From Aliiglaciecola sp. LCG003 (GTDB lineage: Bacteria; Pseudomonadota; Gammaproteobacteria; Enterobacterales; Alteromonadaceae), in assembly GCF_030316135.1 (NCBI RefSeq), contig NZ_CP128185.1, forward strand, positions 868,001-932,000: a stretch of DNA of 64,000 nt, written 5' to 3'. Both the position numbers and the translations under genes were made by a program. The number at the start of each line of letters is the position of its first letter. The stretch's first letter is position 1. Below, piece after piece: positions 28,679 to 43,836 of the stretch. The notes beneath the pieces were generated by a model. That model did not search any database, had not been told where the DNA came from, and saw only the letters and a program-made list of their open reading frames with translations.

Positions 28679-28993
28679 ATGGCTAGAAAAATTCGTCGTG
28701 ATGATGAAGTAGTCGTATTAGCTGGTAAAGACAAAGGTAAACAAGGCAAAGTCCTGAAAGTACTAGTGTCAGATGAAAAGCTAATAATTGAAGGTGTGAA
28801 TTTGGTGAAGAAACACCAAAAGCCTAATCCTCAACTTAATGTCCCTGGTGGCATTATTGAGAAGGAAGCAGCAATTCACGTATCTAATGTAGCGGTTGTT
28901 AACCCGGCGACGGGTAAAGCAGATCGCATTGGTTTCCGTGTTGAAGATGAAAAGAAAGTTCGTTTCTTTAAATCTAACGGCGAACTTGTTTAA
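28679..28993 (+). CDS. rplX: 50S ribosomal protein L24
   Basis: This 104-residue L24 with a KOW motif ([20 protein letters not shown]) near the N-terminus initiates 50S assembly. It has an AAGGAG-type site before the ATG. Second gene of the spc operon. Confidence 0.98.
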   Translation: MARKIRRDDEVVVLAGKDKGKQGKVLKVLVSDEKLIIEGVNLVKKHQKPNPQLNVPGGIIEKEAAIHVSNVAVVNPATGKADRIGFRVEDEKKVRFFKSNGELV

Positions 28994-29009
28994 TTAATTG
29001 GAGTGTACG

Positions 29010-29549
29010 ATGGCGAAACTGCATGATTTCTATAAAGAAACAGTAGTGGGCGAACTTGCGAAGCAGTTCGACTACAAAAGCGTCATGCAAGTCCCTCGGA
29101 TCGAAAAAATCACCTTAAACATGGGTTTAGGTGAAGCGGTAGCGGACAAGAAAGTTTTGGAAAACGCGCAGGCTGATATGGCTGCGATTGCTGGACAAAA
29201 ACCTATTGTTACTGTTGCTCGTAAATCCGTCGCGGGTTTTAAAATCCGTGAAGGTTATCCGATTGGCTGTAAGGTAACCCTACGTGGCGAACGTATGTGG
29301 GAATTTTTAGAGCGTTTGATTTCAATCGCAATTCCTCGTATCCGTGACTTCCGTGGTTTGAATGGTAAATCATTCGATGGCCGTGGTAACTATAGCATGG
29401 GTGTACGTGAACAAATTATCTTCCCTGAGATCGACTTTGATAAAGTTGATAAAATTCGCGGTATGGATATTACTATCACTACCAGCGCTAACTCAGATGA
29501 GGAAGCTCGCGCGCTGTTAACAGCGTTCAACTTCCCGTTTAGAAAATAA
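29010..29549 (+). CDS. rplE: 50S ribosomal protein L5
   Basis: This 179-residue L5 begins [10 protein letters not shown] and contains [11 protein letters not shown] and [17 protein letters not shown]. It binds 5S rRNA and the P-site tRNA. The ATG at 29010 has GGAG 6 nt upstream; an in-frame start at 28998 would add four residues before this ribosome site and is rejected. In E. coli the S8 repressor binds mRNA near this start. Confidence 0.98.
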   Translation: MAKLHDFYKETVVGELAKQFDYKSVMQVPRIEKITLNMGLGEAVADKKVLENAQADMAAIAGQKPIVTVARKSVAGFKIREGYPIGCKVTLRGERMWEFLERLISIAIPRIRDFRGLNGKSFDGRGNYSMGVREQIIFPEIDFDKVDKIRGMDITITTSANSDEEARALLTAFNFPFRK

Positions 29550-29560
29550 GGTGTAGGGTT

Positions 29561-29866
29561 ATGGCAAAAGAATCAATGAAAGCGCGCGAAGTAAAACGCG
29601 CCAAGCTTGTAGCAAAGTACGCAACTAAGCGTGCCGAGCTTAAAGCTATTATCAGCGATGTTAACGTTTCTGAAGAAGAACGTTGGGATGCTGTTCTAAA
29701 GCTACAACAACTTCCACGTGACTCTAGTTTATCACGCAAACAAAATCGTTGCCGTGTAACTGGTCGTCCACATGGTTTCCTACGCAAATTTGGCCTAAGC
29801 CGTATCAAGTTGCGTGAAGCAGCTATGCGCGGTGAAGTGCCTGGCCTTAAAAAAGCCAGCTGGTAA
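29561..29866 (+). CDS. rpsN: 30S ribosomal protein S14
   Basis: This 101-residue S14 is the long, zinc-free form: only one Cys remains ([20 protein letters not shown]) instead of the four-Cys zinc ribbon of the short form. It is the standard proteobacterial type, located 11 nt after rplE. Confidence 0.98.
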   Translation: MAKESMKAREVKRAKLVAKYATKRAELKAIISDVNVSEEERWDAVLKLQQLPRDSSLSRKQNRCRVTGRPHGFLRKFGLSRIKLREAAMRGEVPGLKKASW

Positions 29867-29879
29867 GGAGTAGCCTAAT

Positions 29880-30272
29880 ATGAGCATGCAAGATCCTATC
29901 GCGGATATGTTTACCCGCATTCGTAACGGCCAAATGGCTAGCAAAGTTAGTGTAACTATGCCTTCTTCAAAGCTTCGCGTTTCAATCGCTAAAGTTTTGA
30001 AAGAAGAAGGTTACATTGGCGATTTTGCTGTCACTGGTGACGTTAAGCCTGTAATCGAAGTTGCGCTTAAGTACTTCGAAGGCAAAAAAGTAATTGAGAG
30101 CATTGAACGAGTCAGCCGTCCTGGTTTGCGCATCTATAAGAAAAAAGATGAGCTTCCTAAAGTGATGGGTGGTTTGGGCATAGCTATCGTGTCTACCTCA
30201 AAAGGTGTGATGACTGACCGTGCAGCTCGTAAAGCTGGCATGGGCGGTGAGATCATCGGTTATGTAGCGTAA
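29880..30272 (+). CDS. rpsH: 30S ribosomal protein S8
   Basis: This 130-residue S8 starts [18 protein letters not shown] and ends with the conserved [26 protein letters not shown]. It binds 16S rRNA and, in E. coli, represses the spc operon translationally. Confidence 0.98.
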   Translation: MSMQDPIADMFTRIRNGQMASKVSVTMPSSKLRVSIAKVLKEEGYIGDFAVTGDVKPVIEVALKYFEGKKVIESIERVSRPGLRIYKKKDELPKVMGGLGIAIVSTSKGVMTDRAARKAGMGGEIIGYVA

Positions 30273-30285
30273 CAAGGGGAATATT

Positions 30286-30819
30286 ATGTCACGTGTAGCA
30301 AAAGCTCCTGTCGAAATCCTATCTGGCGTAGAAATTTCTATCGCTGGTCAGGAAGTCACAGTTAAAGGTAAAAATGGTTCACTTAGCCGTGTATTCAATG
30401 ATGCAGTTGAAGTAGTACAAGAAGACAACCAACTTAAAGCCGTACCTCGTGAAGGTGTAGCTAACGGTTGGGCGCAAGCTGGTACTGCTCGCTCACTATT
30501 GAGTTCAATGGTTAAGGGTGTAACTGAAGGGTTCGAAAGAAAACTACAGCTTCTAGGTGTTGGTTACCGTGCGCAAGCACAAGGTAGCAAACTTAACCTG
30601 ACGCTAGGTTTCTCTCACCCTGTTGTATATGAAATGCCTGCTGGTATTTCTGTTGAGACTCCTACCCAAACTGAAATCGTCGTTAAAGGCGCCGATAAGC
30701 AGCAGGTAGGTCAGGTTGCAGCTAACATCCGTGGATATCGTCCGCCAGAGCCTTATAAAGGTAAAGGTGTTCGTTACTCTGATGAAGTTGTGCGTCGTAA
30801 AGAAGCTAAGAAAAAGTAG
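30286..30819 (+). CDS. rplF: 50S ribosomal protein L6
   Basis: This 177-residue L6 has two repeated domains and the conserved [11 protein letters not shown] near the C-terminus. It sits near the factor-binding site of the 50S subunit. GGGGAA precedes the ATG. Confidence 0.98.
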   Translation: MSRVAKAPVEILSGVEISIAGQEVTVKGKNGSLSRVFNDAVEVVQEDNQLKAVPREGVANGWAQAGTARSLLSSMVKGVTEGFERKLQLLGVGYRAQAQGSKLNLTLGFSHPVVYEMPAGISVETPTQTEIVVKGADKQQVGQVAANIRGYRPPEPYKGKGVRYSDEVVRRKEAKKK

Positions 30820-30831
30820 GTAGGTGATACG

Positions 30832-31185
30832 ATGGATAAGAAATCAGCTCGCTTGCGCCGCGCTACCCGCGCCCGCAAAAAAATTAGTGAACTGGCCGCG
30901 CATCGCTTGGTTATTAACCGCACACCACGTCACATTTACGCGCAATTAATCGCGCCAAATGGGTCTGAAGTGTTAGCGGCGGCTTCTACTGTTGAAGCAG
31001 ATCTTCGCAAATCCCTTAAAGCTACGGGAAATGCTGAAGCTGCAGCGGCAGTTGGAAAAGCGATTGCAGAACGAGCTATCGAAAAAGGCATCAATACGAT
31101 TGCATTCGATCGCAGCGGTTTCAAATATCACGGTCGAGTTAAAGCATTAGCTGACGCTGCTCGTGAAGCAGGCCTTCAGTTCTAG
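30832..31185 (+). CDS. rplR: 50S ribosomal protein L18
   Basis: This 117-residue L18 has a basic N-terminus and the conserved end [24 protein letters not shown]. It binds 5S rRNA together with L5. Confidence 0.98.
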   Translation: MDKKSARLRRATRARKKISELAAHRLVINRTPRHIYAQLIAPNGSEVLAAASTVEADLRKSLKATGNAEAAAAVGKAIAERAIEKGINTIAFDRSGFKYHGRVKALADAAREAGLQF

Positions 31186-31194
31186 GAGTTAGTT

Positions 31195-31698
31195 ATGGCT
31201 AAAGTAGAAGTTCAACAACAGGGTGACCTGTTAGAAAAGCTAATCGCTGTAAACCGTGTATCAAAAGTAGTTAAAGGTGGTCGTATCTTTAGCTTTACTG
31301 CTTTGACAGTAGTTGGTGACGGAAATGGTCGTGTAGGTTTTGGTTATGGTAAGGCACGTGAAGTTCCTGCCGCTATCCAAAAGGCTATGGAAAAAGCACG
31401 TCGCAATCTTGTGACTGTTGATCTTAATGGCAACACGCTACAGCATCCAATTAAAGGACGTCACTCAGGCTCCAAGGTTTACATGCAACCAGCATCAGAA
31501 GGTACTGGTATTATTGCCGGTGGTGCAATGCGTGCAGTTCTTGAAGTTGCGGGTGTACAAAACGTACTTTCAAAATGCTACGGCTCAACAAACCCAATCA
31601 ACGTTGTTCGTGCAACAATTAATGCTCTGGTAGAGATGAACTCTCCAGAAAGTATTGCTGCAAAACGTGGATTGCCTGTTGATAAGATTTTGGGGTAA
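31195..31698 (+). CDS. rpsE: 30S ribosomal protein S5
   Basis: This 167-residue S5 has the double-stranded-RNA-like motif [24 protein letters not shown] in its N-terminal half and a typical C-terminal domain. It contributes to decoding accuracy. Confidence 0.98.
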   Translation: MAKVEVQQQGDLLEKLIAVNRVSKVVKGGRIFSFTALTVVGDGNGRVGFGYGKAREVPAAIQKAMEKARRNLVTVDLNGNTLQHPIKGRHSGSKVYMQPASEGTGIIAGGAMRAVLEVAGVQNVLSKCYGSTNPINVVRATINALVEMNSPESIAAKRGLPVDKILG

Positions 31699-31704
31699 TT
31701 GAAC

Positions 31705-31887
31705 ATGGCTAAGATGATTAAAGTAAAGCAAACAAAAAGCTCTATTGGTCGTCTACCTAAGCACAGAGCTACATTGACTGGTTTAGGTTTACGTCGCATC
31801 GGGCATGTTCGTGAGTTGGAAGACACCCCGTCAGTTCGTGGCATGATCAACCGTGTATTTTACATGGTCGAAATAGTGGAGGAGTAA
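31705..31887 (+). CDS. rpmD: 50S ribosomal protein L30
   Basis: This 60-residue L30 ([20 protein letters not shown]) fits the family length. The ATG at 31705 is preferred over one two codons upstream (31699), which abuts the rpsE stop. Confidence 0.97.
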   Translation: MAKMIKVKQTKSSIGRLPKHRATLTGLGLRRIGHVRELEDTPSVRGMINRVFYMVEIVEE

Positions 31888-31890
31888 CAG

Positions 31891-32325
31891 ATGCGTTTAA
31901 ATACTCTTGCTCCTGCACCTGGAGCTAAAAATTCGGGTAAGCGCGTAGGTCGCGGTATTGGTTCTGGTCTTGGTAAAACTGCTGGCCGTGGCCACAAAGG
32001 TCAAAAGAGTCGCTCAGGCGGTTCTGTTAAGCCTGGTTTTGAAGGCGGACAAATGCCGATCCAACGCCGTCTACCTAAGTTCGGTTTTACGTCTCGTGTT
32101 TCTTTGGTTACTGACCAAGTTACATTAGCAGAAATCGCTAAAGTAGAAGGTGATGTAGTTTCACTTGAAACTTTGAAAGCAGCAGGTCTTGTCAAAAAAG
32201 AAATGTTGAATATCAAAGTAATGAAAAGTGGTGAAATTACACGTGCAGTTACTGTAAAAGGTTTAAAGGTAACTAAAGGCGCACTTGAAGCAATTCAAGC
32301 CGCTGGCGGTAAAGTAGAGGAATAA
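31891..32325 (+). CDS. rplO: 50S ribosomal protein L15
   Basis: This 144-residue L15 has the Gly/Lys-rich N-terminus [20 protein letters not shown] and the family motif [17 protein letters not shown]. It lies 3 nt after rpmD and 5 nt before secY. Confidence 0.98.
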   Translation: MRLNTLAPAPGAKNSGKRVGRGIGSGLGKTAGRGHKGQKSRSGGSVKPGFEGGQMPIQRRLPKFGFTSRVSLVTDQVTLAEIAKVEGDVVSLETLKAAGLVKKEMLNIKVMKSGEITRAVTVKGLKVTKGALEAIQAAGGKVEE

Positions 32326-32330
32326 GCTAG

Positions 32331-33650
32331 ATGGCAAAACCAGGACAGGATTCAAGCGCTAAAGGCGGCTTGAGCGAGCTTAAATCAAGATTGTTATTTG
32401 TACTAGGTGCGATCATTGTATTTAGACTCGGTTCATACGTACCTATTCCTGGTATTGATGCCAATGTGCTTGCTCAGTTATTTGAGCAGCAAAAGGGTAC
32501 CATCGTGGAAATGTTTAACATGTTTTCAGGTGGTGCGCTTGAGCGCGCATCGGTTCTTGCCCTAGGTATTATGCCATATATTTCAGCGTCGATTATTATG
32601 CAGTTGCTCACAGTTGTGCATCCGCCAATGATTGAACTGAAAAAAGAAGGCGAAGCGGGACGTCGCAAAATTAGCCAATACACACGTTATTTCACGTTGG
32701 TATTAGCCACTTTCCAAGCAATTGGAATCGCGACTAACTTGCCAAACTTGATTTCAGGTTTGGTCATAGCACCTGGCTTCGGTTTTTACTTTACCGCGGT
32801 AGTCAGTTTGGTCACCGGTACCATGTTTTTAATGTGGTTGGGTGAGCAGATTACCGAAAGAGGTATCGGTAACGGTATCTCCATTTTGATCTTCACTGGT
32901 ATTGTTGCCGGTTTGCCTACTGCGATAGGTCAGACTGCGGAACAGGCTCGTCAAGGTGATTTAAATGTACTGTTGTTGCTACTGATTGGTGTTATCATTG
33001 TTGCTATTACATACTTTGTTGTGTTTGTGGAACGTGGTCAGCGTCGAATCGTAGTTAACTACGCGAAGAAACAGCAAGGCCGTAAGGTTTTTGCAGCTCA
33101 AAGTACACATTTACCTTTAAAGGTAAATATGGCAGGTGTTATACCGCCAATCTTTGCTTCAAGTATTATTTTGTTCCCTGGAACCATCGCAAGTTGGTTT
33201 GGTCAAAATGAGTCATTCTCCTGGTTACAGGATGTGGCTTTGATGTTGTCCCCAGGACAGCCTTTGTATGTGATGTTATACGCCGCGGCGATTATATTCT
33301 TCTGTTTCTTCTATACTGCGTTGGTTTTTAACCCGCGTGAGACGGCTGATAACTTGAAGAAGTCTGGTGCTTTTGTACCTGGTATTCGTCCTGGTGAGCA
33401 AACCTCTCGCTACATTGATAAAGTAATGACACGCCTTACTTTGGCAGGCGCACTTTACATAACCTTTATTTGTTTGGTGCCCGAGTTCATGTTGATCGCC
33501 TGGAACGTTCAGTTCTATTTTGGCGGTACATCGCTACTTATTATTGTAGTGGTTATCATGGATTTTATGGCACAGGTGCAGACTCATTTGATGTCACATC
33601 AATATGAATCTGTTCTTAAGAAAGCGAATCTTAAAGGCTACGGCCGCTAA
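32331..33650 (+). CDS. secY: Protein translocase subunit SecY
   Basis: This 439-residue channel protein of the Sec translocon has ten transmembrane helices. Recognisable are the plug region after TM1 (YVPIPGID), the signature [15 protein letters not shown] and [15 protein letters not shown]. It works with SecE, SecG and SecA. Its position inside the spc operon couples translocon and ribosome synthesis. Confidence 0.98.
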   Translation: MAKPGQDSSAKGGLSELKSRLLFVLGAIIVFRLGSYVPIPGIDANVLAQLFEQQKGTIVEMFNMFSGGALERASVLALGIMPYISASIIMQLLTVVHPPMIELKKEGEAGRRKISQYTRYFTLVLATFQAIGIATNLPNLISGLVIAPGFGFYFTAVVSLVTGTMFLMWLGEQITERGIGNGISILIFTGIVAGLPTAIGQTAEQARQGDLNVLLLLLIGVIIVAITYFVVFVERGQRRIVVNYAKKQQGRKVFAAQSTHLPLKVNMAGVIPPIFASSIILFPGTIASWFGQNESFSWLQDVALMLSPGQPLYVMLYAAAIIFFCFFYTALVFNPRETADNLKKSGAFVPGIRPGEQTSRYIDKVMTRLTLAGALYITFICLVPEFMLIAWNVQFYFGGTSLLIIVVVIMDFMAQVQTHLMSHQYESVLKKANLKGYGR

Positions 33651-33673
33651 GATAAGCGTTACGGAGTGGTGAT

Positions 33674-33790
33674 ATGAAAGTTCGTGCATCCGTTAAAAAG
33701 ATTTGCCGTAACTGCAAAGTCGTAAGACGCAATGGCGTAGTACGTATCATTTGTAGTTCTGACCCTAAGCATAAGCAAAGGCAAGGCTAA
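33674..33790 (+). CDS. rpmJ: 50S ribosomal protein L36
   Basis: This 38-residue protein starts [18 protein letters not shown]11, C14, C27 and H33 form the zinc site, so it is the zinc-binding (C+) form that Zur-controlled paralogues replace in some bacteria. GGAG lies before the ATG. It is the last gene of the spc operon, 23 nt after secY. Confidence 0.97.
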   Translation: MKVRASVKKICRNCKVVRRNGVVRIICSSDPKHKQRQG

Positions 33791-33850
33791 TCAAAGTGGT
33801 TTTTGGGTGAATTCGGTCATACTACCGGTTCACTCAAGCTTAATTTGCAA

Positions 33851-33923
33851 TTTGGTCATCGGGTAAGTATCCTATCGGGCTTTTTAGGCTGATGACAATA
33901 ATTTAAGAGGAGTGCTGTTAATG
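33851..33923 (+). ncRNA. Alpha operon leader (S4-binding translational control element)
   Basis: The sequence before rpsM contains GTATCCTATCGGGCTTTTTA, nearly the same as the E. coli alpha leader core (GTATCCTGAAAACGGGCTTTTCA). The outer stem GTCATC (33855-33860) / GATGAC (33891-33896) encloses it and the ribosome site AGGAG follows. In E. coli this pseudoknot binds S4 and traps the 30S subunit, regulating the whole alpha operon. Identified by resemblance; a covariance search was not run. Confidence 0.8.
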
Positions 33924-34277
33924 GCCCGTATCGCTGGCATTAACATCCCTGAACACAAGCACACTGTGATTGCGATCCAATCAATCTACGGTGTAGGCGC
34001 TACACGTGCGAAAAGCATTTGTGAAGCTGCTGGTGTTGCAGAGTCAACCAAGATTAAAGATCTTGATGAAACAACGATTGATAAGCTTCGTGACGAAGTC
34101 GCGAAATTCATGGTAGAGGGTGACCTTCGCCGTGAAGTATCAATGAACATCAAACGTTTGATGGACCTAGGTTGCTTCCGTGGTATACGCCACCGTCGTA
34201 GCTTACCTCTACGTGGTCAGCGCACTAAAACAAATGCGCGTACCCGTAAAGGTCCTCGTAAGCCAATTAAAAAGTAA
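33921..34277 (+). CDS. rpsM: 30S ribosomal protein S13
   Basis: This 118-residue S13 begins [14 protein letters not shown] and ends in the basic [19 protein letters not shown] region. The ATG at 33921 follows AGGAG by about 9 nt; a TTG three codons upstream is rejected. It is the first gene of the alpha operon and carries the start region controlled by the leader RNA. Confidence 0.98.
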   Translation: MARIAGINIPEHKHTVIAIQSIYGVGATRAKSICEAAGVAESTKIKDLDETTIDKLRDEVAKFMVEGDLRREVSMNIKRLMDLGCFRGIRHRRSLPLRGQRTKTNARTRKGPRKPIKK

Positions 34278-34289
34278 GCGAGGTTAGTT

Positions 34290-34682
34290 ATGGCTAAAGC
34301 ACCTACTAAGAGCACGCGTAAGCGCGCAAAACGTCAAGTTGCAGACGGTATGGCTCATATCCATGCGTCTTTCAACAACACAATAGTGACTATCACTGAC
34401 CGTCAAGGCAACGCCTTGGCTTGGGCAACGTCTGGTGGTTCTGGTTTCCGTGGTTCACGTAAATCAACCCCATTTGCTGCACAGGTTGCTGCTGAGCGCG
34501 CAGGTGTTGCTGCTCAGGATTACGGTTTGAAAAACCTTGAAGTTTTCGTTAAAGGTCCAGGTCCAGGTCGTGAATCTGCGATCCGTGCCTTGAACGCAAC
34601 GGGTTATAAAATCACTAATATTACCGATGTGACGCCTATTCCTCACAACGGTTGTCGTCCACCGAAAAAACGTCGCGTTTAA
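34290..34682 (+). CDS. rpsK: 30S ribosomal protein S11
   Basis: This 130-residue S11 contains [19 protein letters not shown] and the C-terminal [18 protein letters not shown]. It forms the 30S platform. It lies 12 nt after rpsM. Confidence 0.98.
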   Translation: MAKAPTKSTRKRAKRQVADGMAHIHASFNNTIVTITDRQGNALAWATSGGSGFRGSRKSTPFAAQVAAERAGVAAQDYGLKNLEVFVKGPGPGRESAIRALNATGYKITNITDVTPIPHNGCRPPKKRRV

Positions 34683-34706
34683 TCGACGGACAGTTGGAGA
34701 AAGATC

Positions 34707-35327
34707 ATGGCTAGATATTTGGGTCCTAAACTCAAACTGAGTCGTCGCGAAGGAACAGATTTGTTCCTTAAAAGTGGCGTTCGAGCAATTGAATCGAAAT
34801 GTAAGATAGATACAGCTCCTGGTCAGCATGGTGCCCGTCGTGGCCGTTTGTCTGACTATGGTGTTCAGCTACGTGAAAAGCAAAAAGTACGTCGTATGTA
34901 TGGCGTATTGGAAAAGCAGTTCCGTAATTATTATAAAGAAGCAGCGCGTCTTAAAGGCAACACAGGTGAAAACTTGTTACAGCTTTTAGAACAGCGTCTT
35001 GACAATGTTGTTTACCGTATGGGTTTTGCTAGTACACGTGCTGAAGCTCGTCAGCTAGTAAGCCATAAAGCTATAATGGTTAACGGTAAGGTTGTTAATA
35101 TACCTTCTTTTAACGTTTCTGCTGAAGACGTTGTTTCCGTTCGTGAGAAGTCTAAAAAGCAAGCGCGTATCGTTGCTGCTTTAGAATTGGCGGACCAACG
35201 TGAGAAACCAACTTGGATTGAAGTAGACAGTAAGAAAATGGAAGGCGTTTTTAAACGTGTTCCAGAAAGAACTGATTTGTCTGCTGAAATTAACGAACAG
35301 TTGATCGTCGAACTTTACTCTAAGTAA
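34707..35327 (+). CDS. rpsD: 30S ribosomal protein S4
   Basis: This 206-residue S4 begins [15 protein letters not shown] and has the S4 RNA-binding domain at about 95-160 ([25 protein letters not shown]). It nucleates 30S assembly and is the expected repressor of this operon through the leader RNA before rpsM. Confidence 0.98.
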   Translation: MARYLGPKLKLSRREGTDLFLKSGVRAIESKCKIDTAPGQHGARRGRLSDYGVQLREKQKVRRMYGVLEKQFRNYYKEAARLKGNTGENLLQLLEQRLDNVVYRMGFASTRAEARQLVSHKAIMVNGKVVNIPSFNVSAEDVVSVREKSKKQARIVAALELADQREKPTWIEVDSKKMEGVFKRVPERTDLSAEINEQLIVELYSK

Positions 35328-35349
35328 AGCATAATCAAGAGAGGAAACA

Positions 35350-36339
35350 ATGCCGGGTTCTGTAACTGAATTCCTAAAACCTAGGTTAGTGGAAATAGAA
35401 AACTTATCACCAACACGCGCTAAGGTCACACTTGAACCATTAGAGCGTGGTTTTGGTCACACTCTTGGCAATGCGCTACGACGCATTCTTTTGTCATCCA
35501 TGCCTGGTTGCGCGGTGACTGAAGTTGAAATCGATGGTGTATTACATGAGTACAGCACCAAAGAAGGTGTACAAGAAGATGTCATCGAGATTTTGCTTAA
35601 TCTGAAAGGATTGGCGGTAATTCTTGAAGGCAAAACCGAAGCTACCCTTACTTTAGTTAAGTCTGGTGCGGGCCCTGTTACTGCTGGTGATATTCAGCAT
35701 GATGGTGATGTAGAAATAGTTAATCCTGAACACTTAATCTGTACGCTAACCGGTGAAGCCGAAATTAGCATGCGTGTGAAAGTGGAAATGGGTCGTGGCT
35801 ATGTTCCTGCATCAACACGCCGTTCCTCTGAAGAAGATGATCGACCTATTGGTCGTTTGTTAGTGGATGCTTCATATAGTCCGGTTGAACGTATTGCTTA
35901 CAATGTCGAATCTGCCCGTGTTGAACAACGCACAGATTTAGACAAATTGATTATTGATATGGAAACAAATGGTACTTTGGATCCGGAAGAAGCGATTCGT
36001 CGTTCTGCTACTATTCTTGCAGAACAATTAGACGCATTCGTAGAACTCCGTGATATCTCTGAGCCAGTTGAAAAAGAAGAGAAACCGGAATTTGATCCGA
36101 TTCTTCTTCGTCCAGTTGATGATTTAGAGCTTACGGTACGTTCAGCTAACTGCTTGAAAGCAGAAGCTATCCAGTACATTGGTGACCTGGTGCAACGCAC
36201 CGAAGTTGAGTTGTTAAAAACACCTAACTTGGGTAAGAAATCTCTTACTGAGATTAAAGACGTGTTGGCATCTCGTGGTCTATCTTTGGGGATGCGCCTT
36301 GAAAACTGGCCCCCAGAGAGTATCGCAGAAAAAGATTAA
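35350..36339 (+). CDS. rpoA: RNA polymerase alpha subunit
   Basis: This 329-residue protein has an N-terminal dimerisation domain ([20 protein letters not shown] near 36-55), a flexible acidic linker near 235-250 and a C-terminal domain ([19 protein letters not shown], 286-304) that contacts UP elements and activators. Length equals the E. coli subunit (329). Confidence 0.98.
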   Translation: MPGSVTEFLKPRLVEIENLSPTRAKVTLEPLERGFGHTLGNALRRILLSSMPGCAVTEVEIDGVLHEYSTKEGVQEDVIEILLNLKGLAVILEGKTEATLTLVKSGAGPVTAGDIQHDGDVEIVNPEHLICTLTGEAEISMRVKVEMGRGYVPASTRRSSEEDDRPIGRLLVDASYSPVERIAYNVESARVEQRTDLDKLIIDMETNGTLDPEEAIRRSATILAEQLDAFVELRDISEPVEKEEKPEFDPILLRPVDDLELTVRSANCLKAEAIQYIGDLVQRTEVELLKTPNLGKKSLTEIKDVLASRGLSLGMRLENWPPESIAEKD

Positions 36340-36381
36340 TCAGGTCGCAAGATAAACTGATTTGTAAAGAAGGATAGAGCT

Positions 36382-36783
36382 ATGCGCCATCGTAACAGTG
36401 GTCGTCAGTTAAATCGCAACAGCAGTCATCGTCAAGCTATGTTCAAAAATATGGCTGGCTCTTTGGTTAAGCACGAAGTTATTAAGACTACGTTGCCTAA
36501 GGCTAAAGAATTGCGTCGCGTAATCGAGCCTCTAATCACACTTGCTAAGCAAGACAGTGTTGCTAATCGCCGTTTGGCTATGGCACGCACTGGTGATAAA
36601 GAGGTTGTAGGTAAGTTGTTCAATGAACTTGGTCCGCGCTATGAAGCTCGCCCAGGCGGTTATATTCGCATTTTAAAATGTGGTTTCCGTTCTGGTGATA
36701 ACGCACCTATGGCTTATGTTGAATTAGTAGATCGCCCAGTTACTGAAGAAGTTGAAGAAGCTGAAGAAGTAACAGCGGAGTAA
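36382..36783 (+). CDS. rplQ: 50S ribosomal protein L17
   Basis: This 133-residue L17 starts [17 protein letters not shown] and has an acidic Glu-rich C-terminal tail. It is the last gene of the alpha operon and is followed by a strong terminator. Confidence 0.98.
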   Translation: MRHRNSGRQLNRNSSHRQAMFKNMAGSLVKHEVIKTTLPKAKELRRVIEPLITLAKQDSVANRRLAMARTGDKEVVGKLFNELGPRYEARPGGYIRILKCGFRSGDNAPMAYVELVDRPVTEEVEEAEEVTAE

Positions 36784-36796
36784 TACTGCACCTACT

Positions 36797-36826
36797 AAAA
36801 AGCCGAGCAATAGCTCGGCTTTTTTA
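36797..36826 (+). terminator. Terminator of the alpha operon
   Basis: AAAAAGCCGAGC, loop AATA, GCTCGGCTTTTTT. It is symmetrical and can also serve the convergent gene on the minus strand that ends at 36848. Confidence 0.93.
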
Positions 36827-36847
36827 TATCTTTATTTCTACATTGAA

Positions 36848-37612
36848 CTATTGGCTTGCGATAAAAGCTAGTTGCTCTTCATTCGCACCAGCATTTTTAG
36901 CATATATCATTAGGTCTTCTGGACTTACTCCCGCATTCATCGCAGTCACTAATATTCGTCTGACGCTCTCTTGTTCCCTTGCTGATTCAATTAATGCGGT
37001 GGTAACAACTTGTTCAGCTTCATCTGGATAGGCTGCTAATAAGGCATCAACAACATACTCTCCGACAAAGGGCACTGTACTGATTGCTGTCTTTATAATC
37101 TCTACCATCTCATTCGGATGAGCTTTGGTCAGAGTATGGACAATGTTATCAGCAGAATCTGGTTCTGTTTCTACCGCTATTCTTACGATCTCACCCAACT
37201 CGTCTGGGGTAGCGTAGGCAGCAGCTCTAACTATGAAGTCTACATAACTGGGTTCTGCATTTATCGCTGTTTCAACTATGCTTGAACAGCTACTAATACC
37301 TTTTTCGATTGCCAAGGTAACTACTTCACCAGTTAATGCTGGCTCAGCAGAAATAGCTGCATGAATAATTTCTTTATAGTTTTCTGGGTAAAGATCCAAA
37401 GCTGTACTTACTACAGTAATGGCATCTCGAGGATAATGACTAATAATGCTTTTTATAGCACGGCCAATCGACATCGATTGCTCAACCTGTTTTTGAACAA
37501 ATGCTGTGGTTAACTGGGAGTCTTGCTCTTTCTCTTCACCATTAACATTTATGGCATAAGCTTGAGCACTTAAAATGGCACAAGTAATTATCGCGACTGG
37601 GACTAACTTCAT
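36848..37612 (-). CDS. Exported protein made of 15-residue helical repeats
   Basis: This 254-residue protein has a signal peptide (cleaved near QAYA). From about residue 54 to 218 it consists of eleven units of exactly 15 residues with the pattern x-A-(A/I)-x4-P-x5-(I/V)-V. Proline falls at 61, 76, 91, 121, 136, 151, 166, 181 and 196, a perfect 15-residue register; the unit at 106 has Ile and that at 211 has Ala instead. This suggests a regular alpha-solenoid in the periplasm or outside the cell. I do not recognise the family. It stands alone between rplQ and the rRNA operon. Confidence 0.8.
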   Translation of the reverse strand: MKLVPVAIITCAILSAQAYAINVNGEEKEQDSQLTTAFVQKQVEQSMSIGRAIKSIISHYPRDAITVVSTALDLYPENYKEIIHAAISAEPALTGEVVTLAIEKGISSCSSIVETAINAEPSYVDFIVRAAAYATPDELGEIVRIAVETEPDSADNIVHTLTKAHPNEMVEIIKTAISTVPFVGEYVVDALLAAYPDEAEQVVTTALIESAREQESVRRILVTAMNAGVSPEDLMIYAKNAGANEEQLAFIASQ

Positions 37613-37783
37613 AATTTATGACACCTAATTAGGTCAATACAACAATTCTTAGATATCCTTATCTTAAAAGAGTTCAAACGTAACAGTTATTTAACATATA
37701 TAACACCCTTTTTACTGGTTGATGGTTAAATAATCAATAACTTTAAAGATATCATTTAATTTCACTTTTTTTCAAAAACTCTC

Positions 37784-37811
37784 TTGACCTTAAATCAAAT
37801 TTCTCTACAAT
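37784..37811 (+). promoter_or_regulatory. rRNA operon promoter P1
   Basis: TTGACC and TACAAT are 16 nt apart, followed by the GC-rich discriminator GCCGCCC. An A/T-rich run just upstream looks like an UP element. The arrangement matches growth-rate-controlled rrn P1 promoters. Confidence 0.8.
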
Positions 37812-37909
37812 GCCGCCCAGCTTTGAGGGACATACAAACCACCTTGGAACACCAAGAGGGGGAATAGAAATTAAAGTTAGATGGCAACTAAATAAATTAA
37901 ATTATTAAG

Positions 37910-37937
37910 TTGACACCGAATCCGGAGAGTGTAGAAT
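37910..37937 (+). promoter_or_regulatory. rRNA operon promoter P2
   Basis: TTGACA and TAGAAT are 16 nt apart, followed by ACGCCTCCC, another GC-rich discriminator. It lies about 125 nt after P1, giving the tandem layout known from enteric rrn operons. Confidence 0.8.
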
Positions 37938-38081
37938 ACGCCTCCCGCTTGAGAGAGACCTTAGGGTCAAGCTTCAGCAAGGAAAAAGATTTATCGGGTG
38001 ACGTCAAATGCGACGCTTACCTTGAGCAAGAAAGCCAAGTGATAATGTTTACATATTTGCTGGCAAGATTAGCTCAAAACG

Positions 38082-38091
38082 TTCTTTAACA
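38082..38091 (+). promoter_or_regulatory. BoxA-like antitermination site in the 16S leader
   Basis: TTCTTTAACA resembles the NusB/NusE boxA of rrn leaders (GCTCTTTAACA). The same ten bases recur before the 23S gene. Confidence 0.65.
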
Positions 38092-38165
38092 ATTGATAAC
38101 AAGACAATCTGTGTGGACACTCATTATAAGAGTGTTTACCAAAAAAATTCATATTTCGAAACTTT

Positions 38166-39698
<1,533 letters not shown>

Positions 39699-39940
39699 CA
39701 CTATAGGTATCACTTTTGTGATGCAGTGTTCACACAGATTGTTTTGTTGTTAATAAAGAAAGAGCAAAAGATGTGCTTGGGTAATTCAAGCAAACTCTTA
39801 GCGCTGTAATCATCGTTTATTGCGATGATTTTTGTTCTAGTCGAGCTGACGTTTGAGTGAGCGAGGGCATGTACAAGTGGTACATAACCGAGCGAGCGAA
39901 AACTAAAAGCGAAGAGTAGGGCGAAAAGCAGAAGCAAGAA

Positions 39941-40017
<77 letters not shown>

Positions 40018-40048
40018 CTTCGCACCTATGCTGCGTTGGATACCTCGT

Positions 40049-40066
40049 CGTTTAGCAGGCTAAACG
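40049..40066. repeat. Perfect inverted repeat in the tRNA-Ile/tRNA-Ala spacer
   Basis: CGTTTAGC-AG-GCTAAACG is an 8-bp stem with a 2-nt loop, flanked by GGATA...TATCC on the outside. It is probably a processing or folding element of the pre-rRNA spacer. Confidence 0.6.
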
Positions 40067-40162
40067 TCCTCGATATCCGCCTTGCCTAGATACGAATTGG
40101 CCGAAGATTCATCATCTTCAACCTTTTTACCTGATATTTGAATAAGATATGCAGCGTACAAA

Positions 40163-40238
40163 GGGGCTATAGCTCAGCTGGGAGAGCGCCTGCCTTGCAC
40201 GCAGGAGGTCAGCAGTTCGATCCTGCTTAGCTCCACCA
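40163..40238 (+). tRNA. tRNA-Ala (TGC)
   Basis: 76 nt with acceptor arm GGGGCTA / TAGCTCC, anticodon loop CTTGCAC giving TGC, and encoded ACCA end. It is the second tRNA of the 16S-23S spacer. Confidence 0.97.
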
Positions 40239-40447
40239 CTTATTTAAGTGGCGATGATTTGCTCAAAAGGAAGTAAGCACCTTAATCAATATGTGTAGTA
40301 ATAGCATAAATTGATTAGGGTTTTTTAAACCTTAAAAGTGCATTGTGTAAGCGACGTCATGTAATGATAGTCACCTTGCGCAAATGTTATCTCAAGAATC
40401 AGTGTTCACACGTTCACGTTTCTTGTTTCGATAATTTTGCACGAACG

Positions 40448-40457
40448 TTCTTTAACA
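40448..40457 (+). promoter_or_regulatory. BoxA-like antitermination site before 23S
   Basis: TTCTTTAACA, identical to the boxA-like sequence of the 16S leader, lies about 330 nt before the 23S gene. Spacer boxA elements are known in other rrn operons. Confidence 0.6.
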
Positions 40458-40787
40458 ATTTGGAAAGCTGATAAAAGTAATCAAAACTAAGAGTAATAAT
40501 TGAAGAGTAATCTTCAAGCGTACTCTATCTGATTTTGTGATTAGTACTTGTCATGCATACACAAGCTCTTAAATGAGCACCTATGATTTGTGAATAAAAA
40601 GGCGCAAATCAAGCCAAAGAATATACCGTTAATCATTCATGTCTTTAACGGAATATTCAACGATTTGGTTTCTAGGCAAGTGGATACGAAAATCGAATGA
40701 GGGCGCATACGTATTTGTATGTAACCGAGTGAGATTGAAGAGCCACGCAGCATAGGAAGCAAAGCGGTAGGATATTTGGGGTTGTAT

Positions 40788-43669
<2,882 letters not shown>

Positions 43670-43836
43670 ACAACGCCCAAATGTCTTTGACATTGGTGTT
43701 GAATGAGTGACAAGACAACACAAAACAGGCTTGGTAAAACAAGCAAGAGTACGCAACTCGATTTGATTACGATATCGCTTTTCCAGATTTGTTAATGTTT
43801 GGTTTAACTACAACGTTAAACGAGACAACCAGTTTA

